From: RBG-16-34-14 sp963727535
GTDB lineage: Bacteria > Bacteroidota > Ignavibacteria > Ignavibacteriales > Ignavibacteriaceae
Assembly (NCBI GenBank): GCA_963727535.1
Contig: CAVSGR010000001.1
Span: 310,001 to 374,000 of the forward strand
Length of the DNA: 64,000 bases
Direction: 5' to 3'
Under the pieces are notes generated by a model. It did not search any database. It was not told where the DNA came from and saw nothing but the letters and a program-made list of their open reading frames with translations. Shown in pieces: positions 54,996 through 64,000 of this stretch; the first letter of the stretch is position 1, and every line of letters begins with the position of its first letter. A program made the position numbers and the translations under genes.

Positions 54996-56596
54996 TTCAG
55001 TTTGGCTAAATCTTTAGCTTCATTAAACAAAGTAAGAGCTTTTGTTACCTGGTTATCCTGCTTAAGAAGAACCGAATACCATCCTTCGTTCTTCCAGAAA
55101 TTTCTTGCAATCTGTGCCTTAAGTCTTGCGAGAATATAATCTCTGTCAGTTTCATATTGCTTTGAATTAAACTCAATGTCCTTTGAGCCGGCAAAAGATA
55201 GGAAGCTCTTTTCTAGTTCGGCATTCACTTCAAATTCATCATTGAATTTTTGCAGATCATCTCCATACTTTTCGTTTATCGATGAAGAATTGTGATCGAG
55301 GTATGAAAGTACAAATTGGTAAATAACATTATTCTTCAGGAGATTGATCGTATAGTCTGTCATCTTATCAGACTTAATAATATAATCGGGAGTGATTCCC
55401 CCTCCTCCATAGACTACTCTTCCACGGCTCGTTTTAAATACAGGTTTGGTAGAATCAGTTTCTTCCTTGTGATTAATATTATTTCCTTCCTGCTCATCAC
55501 GGTTATGAACTTCCGAATAATACTCTTCTTTGCCTTCTTTATAATCTCTCTGGATTAATCTACCGGAAGGAGTATAATATTTAGAAATAGTTAATCTGAT
55601 AGCAGAGTTATCGGAAAGATCGAATTGTCTTTGAACGAGTCCTTTACCGAAAGATGTTTCACCGACAATCAATCCCCTGTCCCAATCCTGGATTGCACCG
55701 GATACAATTTCACTTGCAGAAGCGCTGCCTTCGTTTATTAGAACAATCAATGGTATCTTTTCATAAGGTGAAGGTTTGGAAGCATCATACTCTTCATCGA
55801 ACTGCGATTTTCTTCCTTTTGTATAAACTATTTTCTTTTGTCCGTCAATAAATAAATCTGCTATTTTAACTGCCTGGTTAAGATATCCACCAGGATTTCC
55901 TCTAAGATCAACAATAAGCTGCTTCATTCCATCTTTCTTCAAATCAGTAAGTGCTTCAGTTAACTCGTCATAAGTTTTTTCAGCAAATCTGGATACACTT
56001 ACATACCCGGTTTTATTATCCATCATAAAATGTGTATCGACAGAATAGAGCGGAATTTTATCTCTAACAATTTCGTACTCAATAGGATCTTTAACACCGC
56101 TTCTCAAAATCGTAACATTAACTTTAGTTCCCTTTTTACCACGGAGCTTTTTTCTTACATCTTCATTAGTCAAACCGATAGCATCTTTGCCGTCTATCTT
56201 AACTATTCTATCACCTGATTGAATTCCTAAAGCTTCGCTCGGTCCTCCGCTAATTGGTGATACAACAGTTAAAGTATCATTAACAACCTGGAACTCGATT
56301 CCAATTCCTTCAAAGTCTCCTCTGAAACTTTCTTCAATGGATTGTAATTGTTTGGCTGGGATATAAATCGAATGAGGATCGAGCTTTCCCAGCATTCCAT
56401 TGATTGCGGCTTCAACAAGCGTTTGAGTATCGACCTGTTCAACATAATATTTTTCTGTCAAGGTAAGAACATCATTAAACTTAATTATGCTGTCCCTGAG
56501 ATTGTCACCCGGGAAAACTTTTCCTATCTGTGTTCCTAAAACAATTCCAACTGTTAAAACAATAGCAAAGAGAGGTAACTTGAATTTATTGAACAT
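54992..56596 (-). CDS. S41 family C-terminal processing protease (CtpA/Prc type)
   Basis: N-terminal membrane/signal helix, PDZ domain (IEFQVVNDTLTVVSPISGG, GDRIVKIDGKDAIGL) and S41 domain. The catalytic Ser lies in NEGSASASEIVSGA and the Lys in ETSFGKGLVQRQF, the Ser-Lys dyad of this family. RGNPGGYLNQAVKIADLF is the substrate-pocket motif. 534 residues. Periplasmic processing or degradation of proteins by C-terminal recognition. Same strand as DUF3108. Confidence 0.95.
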   Translation of the reverse strand: MFNKFKLPLFAIVLTVGIVLGTQIGKVFPGDNLRDSIIKFNDVLTLTEKYYVEQVDTQTLVEAAINGMLGKLDPHSIYIPAKQLQSIEESFRGDFEGIGIEFQVVNDTLTVVSPISGGPSEALGIQSGDRIVKIDGKDAIGLTNEDVRKKLRGKKGTKVNVTILRSGVKDPIEYEIVRDKIPLYSVDTHFMMDNKTGYVSVSRFAEKTYDELTEALTDLKKDGMKQLIVDLRGNPGGYLNQAVKIADLFIDGQKKIVYTKGRKSQFDEEYDASKPSPYEKIPLIVLINEGSASASEIVSGAIQDWDRGLIVGETSFGKGLVQRQFDLSDNSAIRLTISKYYTPSGRLIQRDYKEGKEEYYSEVHNRDEQEGNNINHKEETDSTKPVFKTSRGRVVYGGGGITPDYIIKSDKMTDYTINLLKNNVIYQFVLSYLDHNSSSINEKYGDDLQKFNDEFEVNAELEKSFLSFAGSKDIEFNSKQYETDRDYILARLKAQIARNFWKNEGWYSVLLKQDNQVTKALTLFNEAKDLAKLK

Positions 56597-56610
56597 TTTT
56601 TCTCCTGGAA

Positions 56611-58268
56611 TTAGATCTTTACAGAGAGAGTTAAAAACATCTGTGTTTCTTTTTGTTGAACAGAATTTTGTAAAGAGTTATTCAAACGAATCAGCTTAAT
56701 TATTAAAAACATTTCATTAAATGGCTCATACAAAAACGAAGCCGTAAAATTTCTAAAGTATTCTTTATCTCCATCTAAAAATTTAACCGATTCCGAATCG
56801 CTTACCCTGTGTCCCAAGTCTATATTACCGCCAACATTTTCTTAGTGCTTCCATCAGAATTTAACGGGTTAGCTCCATGAATTGTTAAACCATAAGACGC
56901 TGTAATACTCAACCGGTTATTTAACCTATAATTTATTTGAGTAAAAAACAATTCACTATTAGGCTGCAAATCCGATCCGAGGTTGTAATTAAATGAAGTA
57001 TAATTGTTTCTTATTAACCTGTGAGTAAATGTATAGGGTTCTACTCTCACATATTCTAAGCTTAAATCTATTGGAACAATTTTGTAAAGATTAGCGGAAT
57101 ATATTCCTGTGTGAATTAATGTTTGGTTGCCATACCAACCGGAACCAATCTTCCCGAAAGATATATCATCAATCAGCAAAGTTCCAAATACTTTTAACCC
57201 ATATACAGGTTTTGTATTTAAATCAAAGAAGAGCATCGAGTTGTCGCGGTCCTGGTTTGAATGTTCTACGGATTTATAAAATGCAAAAGGATTCAAGTAA
57301 GAAAGATCGATTCCCCTGTCGCCGTATATGATTATTTCACCTGCTCCAAAACTTACGCATGGAGAAATATCAAAAGCTATCCTGTGATAACCTATATATT
57401 TTTCTGTCACAATATTATCTTCTCCGGAAATGCTGTCAAATTGAGTCAATACGTTTCCTAAAATCTTTCCATGAAAATAAGAGAAACTGAAAAATTTATA
57501 CTTGAGGCTGAGAGATAAATAATCAAACATTGGAGGATTATCATTTAACAAAGGTTTAACTATTCCATGCCCGATTTTTAACCTGTCTCTTCCCAATTTT
57601 AATTTAAGGAAATCGAAATCAGCCGACATATAACCGGATGTTTCATCAAAAAATCCCTGGTCAGGTTCAAGGTTGTATTTATAATTAACTTTTACATCAT
57701 TCCTTAGTTTTGCTGTTTCTTTATTACCGAACACTTTTCCCTGGAAACCTCTCATAAAAAAACCGAACTTATTAAGAAAGGTTCCACGAATTTCTCCGCC
57801 AATAAATCCCAATGTTGTTGAAGAATTTATACTTGGTGATGAACTATTCCTAAAAATTAATTCCCCAGCAGAAATTATGTTAATAAAGAGATTTGCCTTA
57901 TCGGGTTCATTGTAGAGATATAAATATCTCTGATCCTGGTTAAAAAGATTGTATGAATTTTCACTGATGATAGATTCAGAAGATTTTAAAGTTCCGTAAA
58001 TTTCATATTCAAATTCAACTTCCAAATCTGCAAGAATTTCCTGATCCACCTTGTCGAGTTGTTCATTGTGAGCTATTACTTCTTTTAAGAAATTCCCTAT
58101 TTCTCTTCTTGTTTTTGGCAGTTCAAATGGATTATAATTTTGAATAAGCTGAAGCGTTTCCATTCTGTTTAGAAAATCATACACAGGATTATCTGCGGTG
58201 ACATATTCAGCCTGTGCGAAAAGGATTGAAGGTATAATTGTAAAAAGAAGTAGAACTTTTTTCAACAT
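56611..58268 (-). CDS. Capsule assembly Wzi-like outer-membrane barrel, frameshifted near the 3' end
   Basis: Signal peptide (VLLLFTIIPSILFAQA) followed by the Wzi-type helical start (NPVYDFLNRMETLQLIQNYN) and many amphipathic strands. The open frame ends at 56820 because one A is missing in AAAA near 56844; correct reading continues NIDLGHRVSDSESVKFLDGD to 56611 and ends in LTLSVKI, a barrel terminus. About 552 residues. In E. coli Wzi anchors capsule; no capsule gene cluster is visible here apart from an adjacent glycosyltransferase. Confidence 0.8.
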
Positions 58269-58323
58269 AATTTTTATTAAATGTTTTAATTCAATTCTCG
58301 TCTGCCGTTTGCCTTTTCACTTT

Positions 58324-59079
58324 TCACCTAACCTGTTCCCATTCTTTGGAAAGCGATTTATTCTTAAAAATAATTGAAATCGAATTTTTAATCCATGACC
58401 ACGTTACTCCGCTGTAACCAAGTTTCCTGTATCTTCGCGGTGATTCATAAACACAGAGATCATTTGCAAATAAAATTTTACCGTGTTTCCTTATTCTTTT
58501 AAAAAGATCAAAATCCTCACCTGCACTAAGACTTGTATTATTCCCATTGACCATTTCAAAGAAATTTCTTTTAATAACCTGGCATTCACCTCTTCCCATT
58601 CCAACTCCGATTAAGTTCAACAAACAAAAATAAGTATTATATATTGAGTGAAAAATTATATCGGATATTTTTTCTTCATCTTTAAATACTTTTACTTTGC
58701 AGGTCAAAGCAGCATAAACTGAATCGACAAAGTTCTTCTCAATGTAATCGAAGAATTTATCTTCATCTTGCAATAGAATATCTCCATTCATAAAAACAAG
58801 AATATCCCCTTTTGAAAACCGGAAACCTTCATTTCTGCCAAGAGCTATATTTTGTTTATCCCTGTTTATATGAACCTGGATGGTATCCGAAAAAGCCTGA
58901 GCTAATTCGACAGTTTTATCTTTGCTACAGCCATCAGAAATTATTATTTCATAATCATACTTCTCTTTGAGTGAAGGTTTTGTTAACTGTTTAAGAAGAT
59001 TTGGAAGAAGTTTTTCTTCATTAAGTGTTGGTATAATTATACTATACTTCAAAAATTCTCCATTAAAAAAGAAAAACAA
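58324..59079 (-). CDS. Family 2 glycosyltransferase
   Basis: GT-A enzyme: YSIIIPTLNEEKLLPNLLKQL, IISDGCSKDKTVELA, GDILVFMNGDILL (DxD-like position) and LSAGEDFDLFKRIRKHGK (catalytic ED). A C-terminal hydrophobic/aromatic stretch may touch the membrane. 251 residues; the start overlaps the DUF2279 gene by 17 bases. Acceptor unknown. Confidence 0.88.
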   Translation of the reverse strand: MFFFFNGEFLKYSIIIPTLNEEKLLPNLLKQLTKPSLKEKYDYEIIISDGCSKDKTVELAQAFSDTIQVHINRDKQNIALGRNEGFRFSKGDILVFMNGDILLQDEDKFFDYIEKNFVDSVYAALTCKVKVFKDEEKISDIIFHSIYNTYFCLLNLIGVGMGRGECQVIKRNFFEMVNGNNTSLSAGEDFDLFKRIRKHGKILFANDLCVYESPRRYRKLGYSGVTWSWIKNSISIIFKNKSLSKEWEQVR

Positions 59080-60022
59080 AAAAAGCAGAGCCGGGAGATA
59101 TTTTCAACCCGGGCATTGGAAAGTGAATATAATTGAGAGTGTTCTTTACAAAGTTTCCAAATTTCCCTTCAAAAGGAAGTGTAAGAGGATTAAAATCCAA
59201 AGCAATGTAAATATCTCTCGTTCCTCCACCTTTACCATCAAGATTAGTGACCCTTGATCCTATCGCTAAATTTATGAAATCAGGCCAGAACCCAGAGATT
59301 TTTTCCGGCAATAAATTTTTCATTCTAAATGTCAGCCAATATTTTTGTCCTTCGTAATCATCAAAAATGTTTCCTTCATGTTTTCCCTCTCTCATTTGTA
59401 AAGAAGGATAATAACTGAATTTAAACTGAAAATTCTGAAGATAAGGGAAACGATATTGTAAGTAAGCATAAACGGCTCCTAATGTGTTTGCCGTTGCATC
59501 GCCCGGACTAAAACCCCACTGCGCGCCAAAGCCATCTTCAATCTCAACATAATATTGAAATGCAAGACCCATTATAGTTCCGTAAAGCATTGCATCTTTC
59601 GTCTGAAAATCCGCCGCTTCCAATCCCGAGGCAAAAGCATGTACCAGAAGAGTAGCTGCAAAAAAATGTCCTATTTTATCCTGCCACATAGCATATGCCC
59701 AGTCATTCTGGAAATGAAAACTTGTTCTTTGATCTTTCCACCAGGCATTTCTTTGATATATATGAACACCAATACCGGTGCCAAGATATAAAGCGCCAAG
59801 TCCTATGAGAGTTGTTGAATTAACCTTTGTTTCTAGCGGGTCAAATTCATATTTAGAAGGATCATATAATTTTGTTTGAAAGGAATTGTTCACTTCATTA
59901 TTTAGCTCGAGCTTAAGATAGTGCTTGCCGGTTTGAGAATATGTAGAATCGTGCTTTGACTGGGGATGAGCAGTTAAACAGAATAGTAAAAAGAAAGTTA
60001 TACCTGCCTTATAGATTTTCAT
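59063..60022 (-). CDS. DUF2279 (YfiM-like) exported protein
   Basis: Signal peptide (GITFFLLFCLTAHPQ) and a DUF2279 region, with WAYAMWQDKIGHFFAATLLVHAF, DAMLYGTIMGLAFQYYVEIEDG and WGFSPGDATANTLGAVYAYLQYRFP. A beta-rich C-terminal half ends SAFFVFLF, suggesting outer-membrane insertion. 319 residues. Function not established. Confidence 0.85.
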   Translation of the reverse strand: MKIYKAGITFFLLFCLTAHPQSKHDSTYSQTGKHYLKLELNNEVNNSFQTKLYDPSKYEFDPLETKVNSTTLIGLGALYLGTGIGVHIYQRNAWWKDQRTSFHFQNDWAYAMWQDKIGHFFAATLLVHAFASGLEAADFQTKDAMLYGTIMGLAFQYYVEIEDGFGAQWGFSPGDATANTLGAVYAYLQYRFPYLQNFQFKFSYYPSLQMREGKHEGNIFDDYEGQKYWLTFRMKNLLPEKISGFWPDFINLAIGSRVTNLDGKGGGTRDIYIALDFNPLTLPFEGKFGNFVKNTLNYIHFPMPGLKISPGSAFFVFLF

Positions 60023-60091
60023 TATTCAAATATAATAAGTATGAAATTATACAGGTTGGTTACGTTATGTTAGTCACTTAGTTTTCTCCAA

Positions 60092-61597
60092 TTAACCTTT
60101 TATTTCAGGTTTCATTTGAGGAAAAAATATGACATCTCTGATAGAAGATTGATCAGTTAAAAGCATTACGAGCCTGTCAATTCCAACTCCAAGTCCGGCT
60201 GTTGGAGGCATTCCATATTCAAGTGCTCGTAAAAAGTCTTCATCAACCTGGTGAGCTTCTTCATCACCTTCTTCGCGAAGTTTTGATTGTCCTTCAAATC
60301 TTTTTCTCTGGTCAATCGGATCATTAAGTTCACTAAATGCATTGCAGATTTCTCTTCCTCCTACATAACCTTCAAACCTTTCGACAAGTCCCGGTTTTGA
60401 TCTATGCTTTTTCGCAAGTGGAGAAATCTCAACAGGATAGTCAACGATATACGTTGGCTGGATAAGCTCTGGCTGAACCAACACACTGAATATTTCATCA
60501 ATCTGTTTTGGTTTCCCCTGCTTCACTTCGATCCCGTTTTCCATTGAGAAATTTCTTAACTCGTCATAAGTAGCTGTAAGAATATCAAATCCTGTTTTTT
60601 CCTTTAATGATTCAACCATAGAAATTCTTTTCCATGGACGCGAAAAGTTTATAGTTTTACCTTCATTTGTGATTTCAAGTTTGCCATTAACTGTTAAGCA
60701 AACTTTCTCAATCATTTCTTCAACAAAATTCATCATCCATTCATAATCTTTATAAGGAACGTACAACTCCATCATTGTAAATTCAGGATTGTGAGTTTTA
60801 TCCATTCCCTCATTACGAAAATCTTTACTGATTTCGTAAACTCCATTAAAGCCGCCGACAATTAATCTTTTTAAATATAATTCATCGGCAATTCTTAAAT
60901 AGAGTTTTGTATCTAGTGCGTTGTGATGTGTAACAAAAGGTTTTGCCGCTGCTCCACCGTAAATTGGCTGAAGCGCAGGAGTTTCAACTTCGAGATATCC
61001 ATTCGAATCTAAAAAAGATCGGATTGAAGAAATAGTTTTACTTCTCTTTACAAAAACTTCTTTTACTTTTGGATTAACAACAAGATCAACATAGCGCTGC
61101 CTGTATCTTAATTCCTTATCGACAAACTGGTCATGAACAACTTTGTTCCCTTGTTCGTCTGTTGTTTCTTTCGGAATAGGTAAAGGTCTTAATGATTTTG
61201 TTAAAAGTTTAAGTGAAGTTGCGTGAACAGATGTCTCCCCTGTTCTGGTTTTAAAAACAAATCCTTCAATCCCAATTATATCGCCGATATCCATTAACCG
61301 GAAAGCATCATAAACATCGCCGAGCTCATCTTTTTTCAAATAGAGTTGAATTCTTCCTTTATCATCCTGAATATGTGTAAAGGAAGCTTTTCCCATTCTG
61401 CGGATAGCCATTATTCTACCTGCAACAGATACTTCCCTTTTTGAGTCTTCAGTATAATTTTTTTTTATATCTTCCGAATCTGAATTAACATCGAATGAAT
61501 AAACAAACTGTTCAATACCTTTCGCTTTAAGTCCTTCAAGCTCCTCATACCGTCTTTTGATGAGCACATTTATGTCTAGCTGATTGTTCTCTTCCAA
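60092..61597 (-). CDS. lysS: Class II lysyl-tRNA synthetase
   Basis: OB-fold anticodon-binding domain (about 55-170: SVAGRIMAIRRMGKASFTHI), then the class II core. Motif 1 is near LDSNGYLEVETPAL, motif 2 is EISKDFRNEGMDKTHNPEFTMMELY, and motif 3 is GLGVGIDRLVMLLTD. 501 residues, normal. AGGAGG precedes the ATG. Unlinked to the lysine operon. Confidence 0.97.
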   Translation of the reverse strand: MEENNQLDINVLIKRRYEELEGLKAKGIEQFVYSFDVNSDSEDIKKNYTEDSKREVSVAGRIMAIRRMGKASFTHIQDDKGRIQLYLKKDELGDVYDAFRLMDIGDIIGIEGFVFKTRTGETSVHATSLKLLTKSLRPLPIPKETTDEQGNKVVHDQFVDKELRYRQRYVDLVVNPKVKEVFVKRSKTISSIRSFLDSNGYLEVETPALQPIYGGAAAKPFVTHHNALDTKLYLRIADELYLKRLIVGGFNGVYEISKDFRNEGMDKTHNPEFTMMELYVPYKDYEWMMNFVEEMIEKVCLTVNGKLEITNEGKTINFSRPWKRISMVESLKEKTGFDILTATYDELRNFSMENGIEVKQGKPKQIDEIFSVLVQPELIQPTYIVDYPVEISPLAKKHRSKPGLVERFEGYVGGREICNAFSELNDPIDQRKRFEGQSKLREEGDEEAHQVDEDFLRALEYGMPPTAGLGVGIDRLVMLLTDQSSIRDVIFFPQMKPEIKG

Positions 61598-61779
61598 AAA
61601 TCCTCCTGAATTATAGGCGTTAAAATAAGAAAAATGACGAAATTATGTTTAATCGTTATCATGAACTTTTATCTTTTGCCTTTTATCAATCATTTTGTTC
61701 TTTTATCATTTACATAGCTTGCGGAATATATTTATAGATTAATTTTAGGTAATAAATTTCAACTTTACTAAGGACGAAG

Positions 61780-63558
61780 ATGAGGACCAAATTTTCTTGT
61801 GTTTTGTTTCTATTTCTCTTTGTAATTCTGCCATCTTTATTTGCTCAACAAAAATTTTATCTGGATTTAAATGATCGAAGCAGCGATGTTTTTAAAGTTA
61901 CGCTCATACCGGAAAAACTTTCTGATGAAAACACGATTTACCAGTTTGCTTCTACTGCGCCCGGAACTTATCAACGAATGGATATGGGAAGATTTGTTAC
62001 GTCTTTTAAAGCTTACGATAAAACAGGAAATGAAATTGAAACAAAACATGAGTCATTAAATCAATGGTCTATCAGCAATCCGAAAGAAGTTGCAAAAATT
62101 GTTTATGAAATTGAAGATACCTGGGATACTCCAGTTGATAGCGATTATATTTATAAAATGGGAGGCTCTTCAATCGAAGACGATAATGTTCTTATTAACG
62201 GTCAATGCGTTTTCGGATATTTTCATGGAATGCAATCTGAACCGATATATGTTAAAATAGATTATCCAAAAGATTGGTTAGCCGGAACTGCACTTAAACT
62301 AGACGACAACGGATATTACGAAGCGGAAAGTTATGACCAGATTGTTGACTCCCCCATTCTACTTGGTAAGCTAACAAAGGAATCGACAACTGTTTCTAAA
62401 ACAAATGTTGATGTTTACACTTACTCAAAAACTGGATTAATAAAATCGTCTGATATTTTAGAATCCATCGAAGATATACTAAAAGCTGAAGATAAATTCA
62501 CCGTAGGCTTACCCGTGAATCATTATACTTTTCTTTTTCATTTTGAAGATATAAGTGTAGGAGCATGGGAACACTCTTACAGCTCAGAATATGTTTACAG
62601 GGAAGATTCTCTTTCTGAAAGATTAGTACAAAGTATCAGGTCAACAGTAGCACACGAATTCTTTCATGTTGTTTTGCCATTAAACATTCATAGTGAATTG
62701 GTAGAAAAATTTAATTTTGAAAAGCCTGTTATGTCACAGCACCTCTGGCTTTACGAAGGCGTTACGGAATGGGCTGCTAATATTTTAGAGTTAAGAGATT
62801 CTCTGATCTCTCTCGATGATTATTTAACTGTTCTTCATCAAAAATTAGATTACGCCGATAACTTGAGTGACACTATAAGCTTAACATATCTCGGTTTACA
62901 CTGCGTAGATTTACAGGATCAATATATAAATATCTATGAAAAAGGTGCTATAATACCGGGACTGTTAGATATCCGTCTTCTCGAGCTTTCAAACGGCAAG
63001 AGAGGACTAAGAGAAGTTATAAACGAACTTTCCCATATATATGGTCCTCACAAACCTTTTAGCGAAAAAACTTTTTTCGATGATTTTACTAATATGACTT
63101 ATCCCGAGATCGGAGATTTTATTAATAAATATATAAAAGGAACAGATCCTCTTCCTTTAAAAGAATATTATGCTAAAATCGGGATTAACTATGAGAAAAA
63201 AGCAGGCGCTGACAGCAGCAAAGTTAGTCTTGGTATTACCATGGGATTCGATGGGCAACACTTTGTAATTATGGGTGTAGACAAGGAGATGTTAAACGCT
63301 AAACTAAAACAAGGAGATATAGTGGACAAGGTTAATGGCGAAAAGCTCTCTATTATGAATGTTAGAAAAATTCTCTCGCAAATTAAAAGCAATAGTAAAG
63401 TAGGTGATACTGTTAGTGTGACTATTACACGGAATAACGAACCTATGGATTTAGAATTACAACTCTCTGCTGAAAAGAAAAAACACGTTTTCTCCGTTAA
63501 TGAAAATGCAACTGAACAGGAAATTGAATTACGAAAAGCGTGGATGAGGAATCTTTAA
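61780..63558 (+). CDS. M61 family aminopeptidase-like metalloprotease with PDZ domain
   Basis: Signal peptide ending SLFAQQ, beta-sandwich N-terminal domain, then the catalytic domain with zinc motif HEFFH in VAHEFFHVVLPLNIHSE (about residue 290) and the third ligand Glu in LYEGVTEWAA (about 325). A PDZ domain follows (ITMGFDGQHFVIMGVDKEML, GDIVDKVNGEKLSIMNV). 592 residues, complete. Periplasmic or surface peptide degradation. Confidence 0.92.
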   Translation: MRTKFSCVLFLFLFVILPSLFAQQKFYLDLNDRSSDVFKVTLIPEKLSDENTIYQFASTAPGTYQRMDMGRFVTSFKAYDKTGNEIETKHESLNQWSISNPKEVAKIVYEIEDTWDTPVDSDYIYKMGGSSIEDDNVLINGQCVFGYFHGMQSEPIYVKIDYPKDWLAGTALKLDDNGYYEAESYDQIVDSPILLGKLTKESTTVSKTNVDVYTYSKTGLIKSSDILESIEDILKAEDKFTVGLPVNHYTFLFHFEDISVGAWEHSYSSEYVYREDSLSERLVQSIRSTVAHEFFHVVLPLNIHSELVEKFNFEKPVMSQHLWLYEGVTEWAANILELRDSLISLDDYLTVLHQKLDYADNLSDTISLTYLGLHCVDLQDQYINIYEKGAIIPGLLDIRLLELSNGKRGLREVINELSHIYGPHKPFSEKTFFDDFTNMTYPEIGDFINKYIKGTDPLPLKEYYAKIGINYEKKAGADSSKVSLGITMGFDGQHFVIMGVDKEMLNAKLKQGDIVDKVNGEKLSIMNVRKILSQIKSNSKVGDTVSVTITRNNEPMDLELQLSAEKKKHVFSVNENATEQEIELRKAWMRNL

Positions 63559-63568
63559 AAATTGTGAA

Positions 63569-63616
63569 AACCTTCAAGGTTAAAGCGTGAAGGAGGAAAT
63601 GTTAACCTTGAAGGTT
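63569..63616. terminator. Inverted repeat between convergent genes
   Basis: AACCTTCAAGGTTA and TTAACCTTGAAGGTT are reverse complements separated by 19 bases, and each arm is itself a small palindrome (AACCTT..AAGGTT). It separates the convergent M61 and rpiB genes and could act as a bidirectional terminator. No long U tract. Confidence 0.65.
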
Positions 63617-63622
63617 CTAAAC

Positions 63623-64000
63623 TTAATTTCTGTTCCGCTCAATGTCGCTGATTTTGTCTAATCTTCTCTGATGTCTTCCGCCGCCAAAGTTTGTATTTAG
63701 CCAGACTTCAAGAATAGATTTAATTGTTTCTTCTCCTAAAGCTTTTGCACCAAGAACAAGAACATTTGCATTGTTATGCTCTCTTGCACTTCGTGTAGAG
63801 AATTCATTGTAGCAGGTTGCGGCTCTTATTCCTCTGAGTTTATTTGCAGTTATCGCAGAAGGAATTCCGGTTGCATCTACAACAATTCCGAAATCAACAC
63901 TTAAACTTTGTACTTTTTCTGCGATGGCTAAAGCAAAATCAGGATAGTCACATGACTTTTCATCGAATGTTCCGACATCAATTACTTCAAATCCTTTTTC
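63623..64000 (-). CDS. rpiB: RpiB/LacA/LacB-family sugar-phosphate isomerase (N-terminus beyond window)
   Basis: 126 codons in frame to the window edge, ending DIERNRN. Family motifs VIDVGTFDEKSCDYPDFA, TANKLRGIRAATCYN, ARxHNNAN (AREHNNANVLVLGAK) and GGGRHQRRLDKI are present. The canonical catalytic Cys loop (CGTG) reads DATG here, as in a divergent RpiB subgroup, so isomerase activity on ribose-5-P is not certain. Confidence 0.9.
   Translation of the reverse strand, partial: EKGFEVIDVGTFDEKSCDYPDFALAIAEKVQSLSVDFGIVVDATGIPSAITANKLRGIRAATCYNEFSTRSAREHNNANVLVLGAKALGEETIKSILEVWLNTNFGGGRHQRRLDKISDIERNRN

Noticed and set aside
1..64000. CRISPR array or anti-phage defence cluster
   Set aside because: No regularly spaced identical repeats and no cas, restriction, toxin-antitoxin or retron genes were found; the repeats present are short palindromes or single duplications.

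Overview
The window is a low-GC bacterial chromosome segment. Several features point to the Bacteroidota/Ignavibacteriota side of the FCB group: two-component-regulator-propeller hybrid kinases, a subtilase with a type IX secretion C-terminal sorting domain, DUF5683, DUF2795 and DUF3108 proteins, a PASTA-only membrane protein, a folP-cdaA pair and acetylase-type lysine synthesis. An Ignavibacteriales-like genome is my best guess from gene content; no rRNA gene is present to test it. 

Layout. 1-12.6 kb is a signalling island with three large sensor histidine kinases (all broken by single-base indels), then a CheY-like receiver and a receiver-PP2C phosphatase. A RAYT/IS200-type transposase sits between the second and third kinase in a cluster of very short-loop palindromes. 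12.6-15.5 kb holds a radical SAM gene, a small outer-membrane protein and a tRNA-Arg flanked by two partial copies of itself, each interrupted by a hairpin insertion. 15.5-19 kb is a lysine/diaminopimelate operon (dapA-dapB-dapH-lysC). 19.2-20.8 kb is rqcH on the other strand. 20.9-33.5 kb is dense housekeeping: PASTA protein, rpe, folP, cdaA, a GT2, a CHAD protein, a UPF0173 hydrolase, parA-parB, a class III aminotransferase, ppx/gppA, aroQ, a HAD phosphatase, a MerR regulator and tRNA-Pro. 34.5-42 kb has purF, the subtilase, pgsA and ftsY. From 42 to 61.6 kb almost everything is on the minus strand: hbd and thiolase, holB, an M23 peptidase, hprK-hpf-xer-topA-smg-ybeY-gamma carbonic anhydrase, a tandemly duplicated accessory segment, a CtpA-type protease, a Wzi-like protein, a GT2, a DUF2279 protein and lysS. 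The window ends with an M61 peptidase (+) and a partial rpiB (-). 

Two themes stand out. First, at least twelve loci, including dapB, rqcH and holB that should be important or essential, are split by single-base indels, often in A/T homopolymers. A draft-quality assembly is the simplest explanation, though the kinases and the duplicated accessory genes could be genuinely decaying. Second, the non-coding DNA carries a recurrent architecture of tiny perfect hairpins (stems of 3-7 bp, loops of about 3 nt), often in pairs. They occur around the RAYT gene, inside tRNA-derived fragments, and next to several gene ends. The most interesting structural events are the split-copy tRNA locus, the RAYT/hairpin cluster, and a tandem duplication at 52.4-54.2 kb that created an intact 51-codon chimeric reading frame from a carbonic anhydrase 5' end and a DUF3108 3' end.
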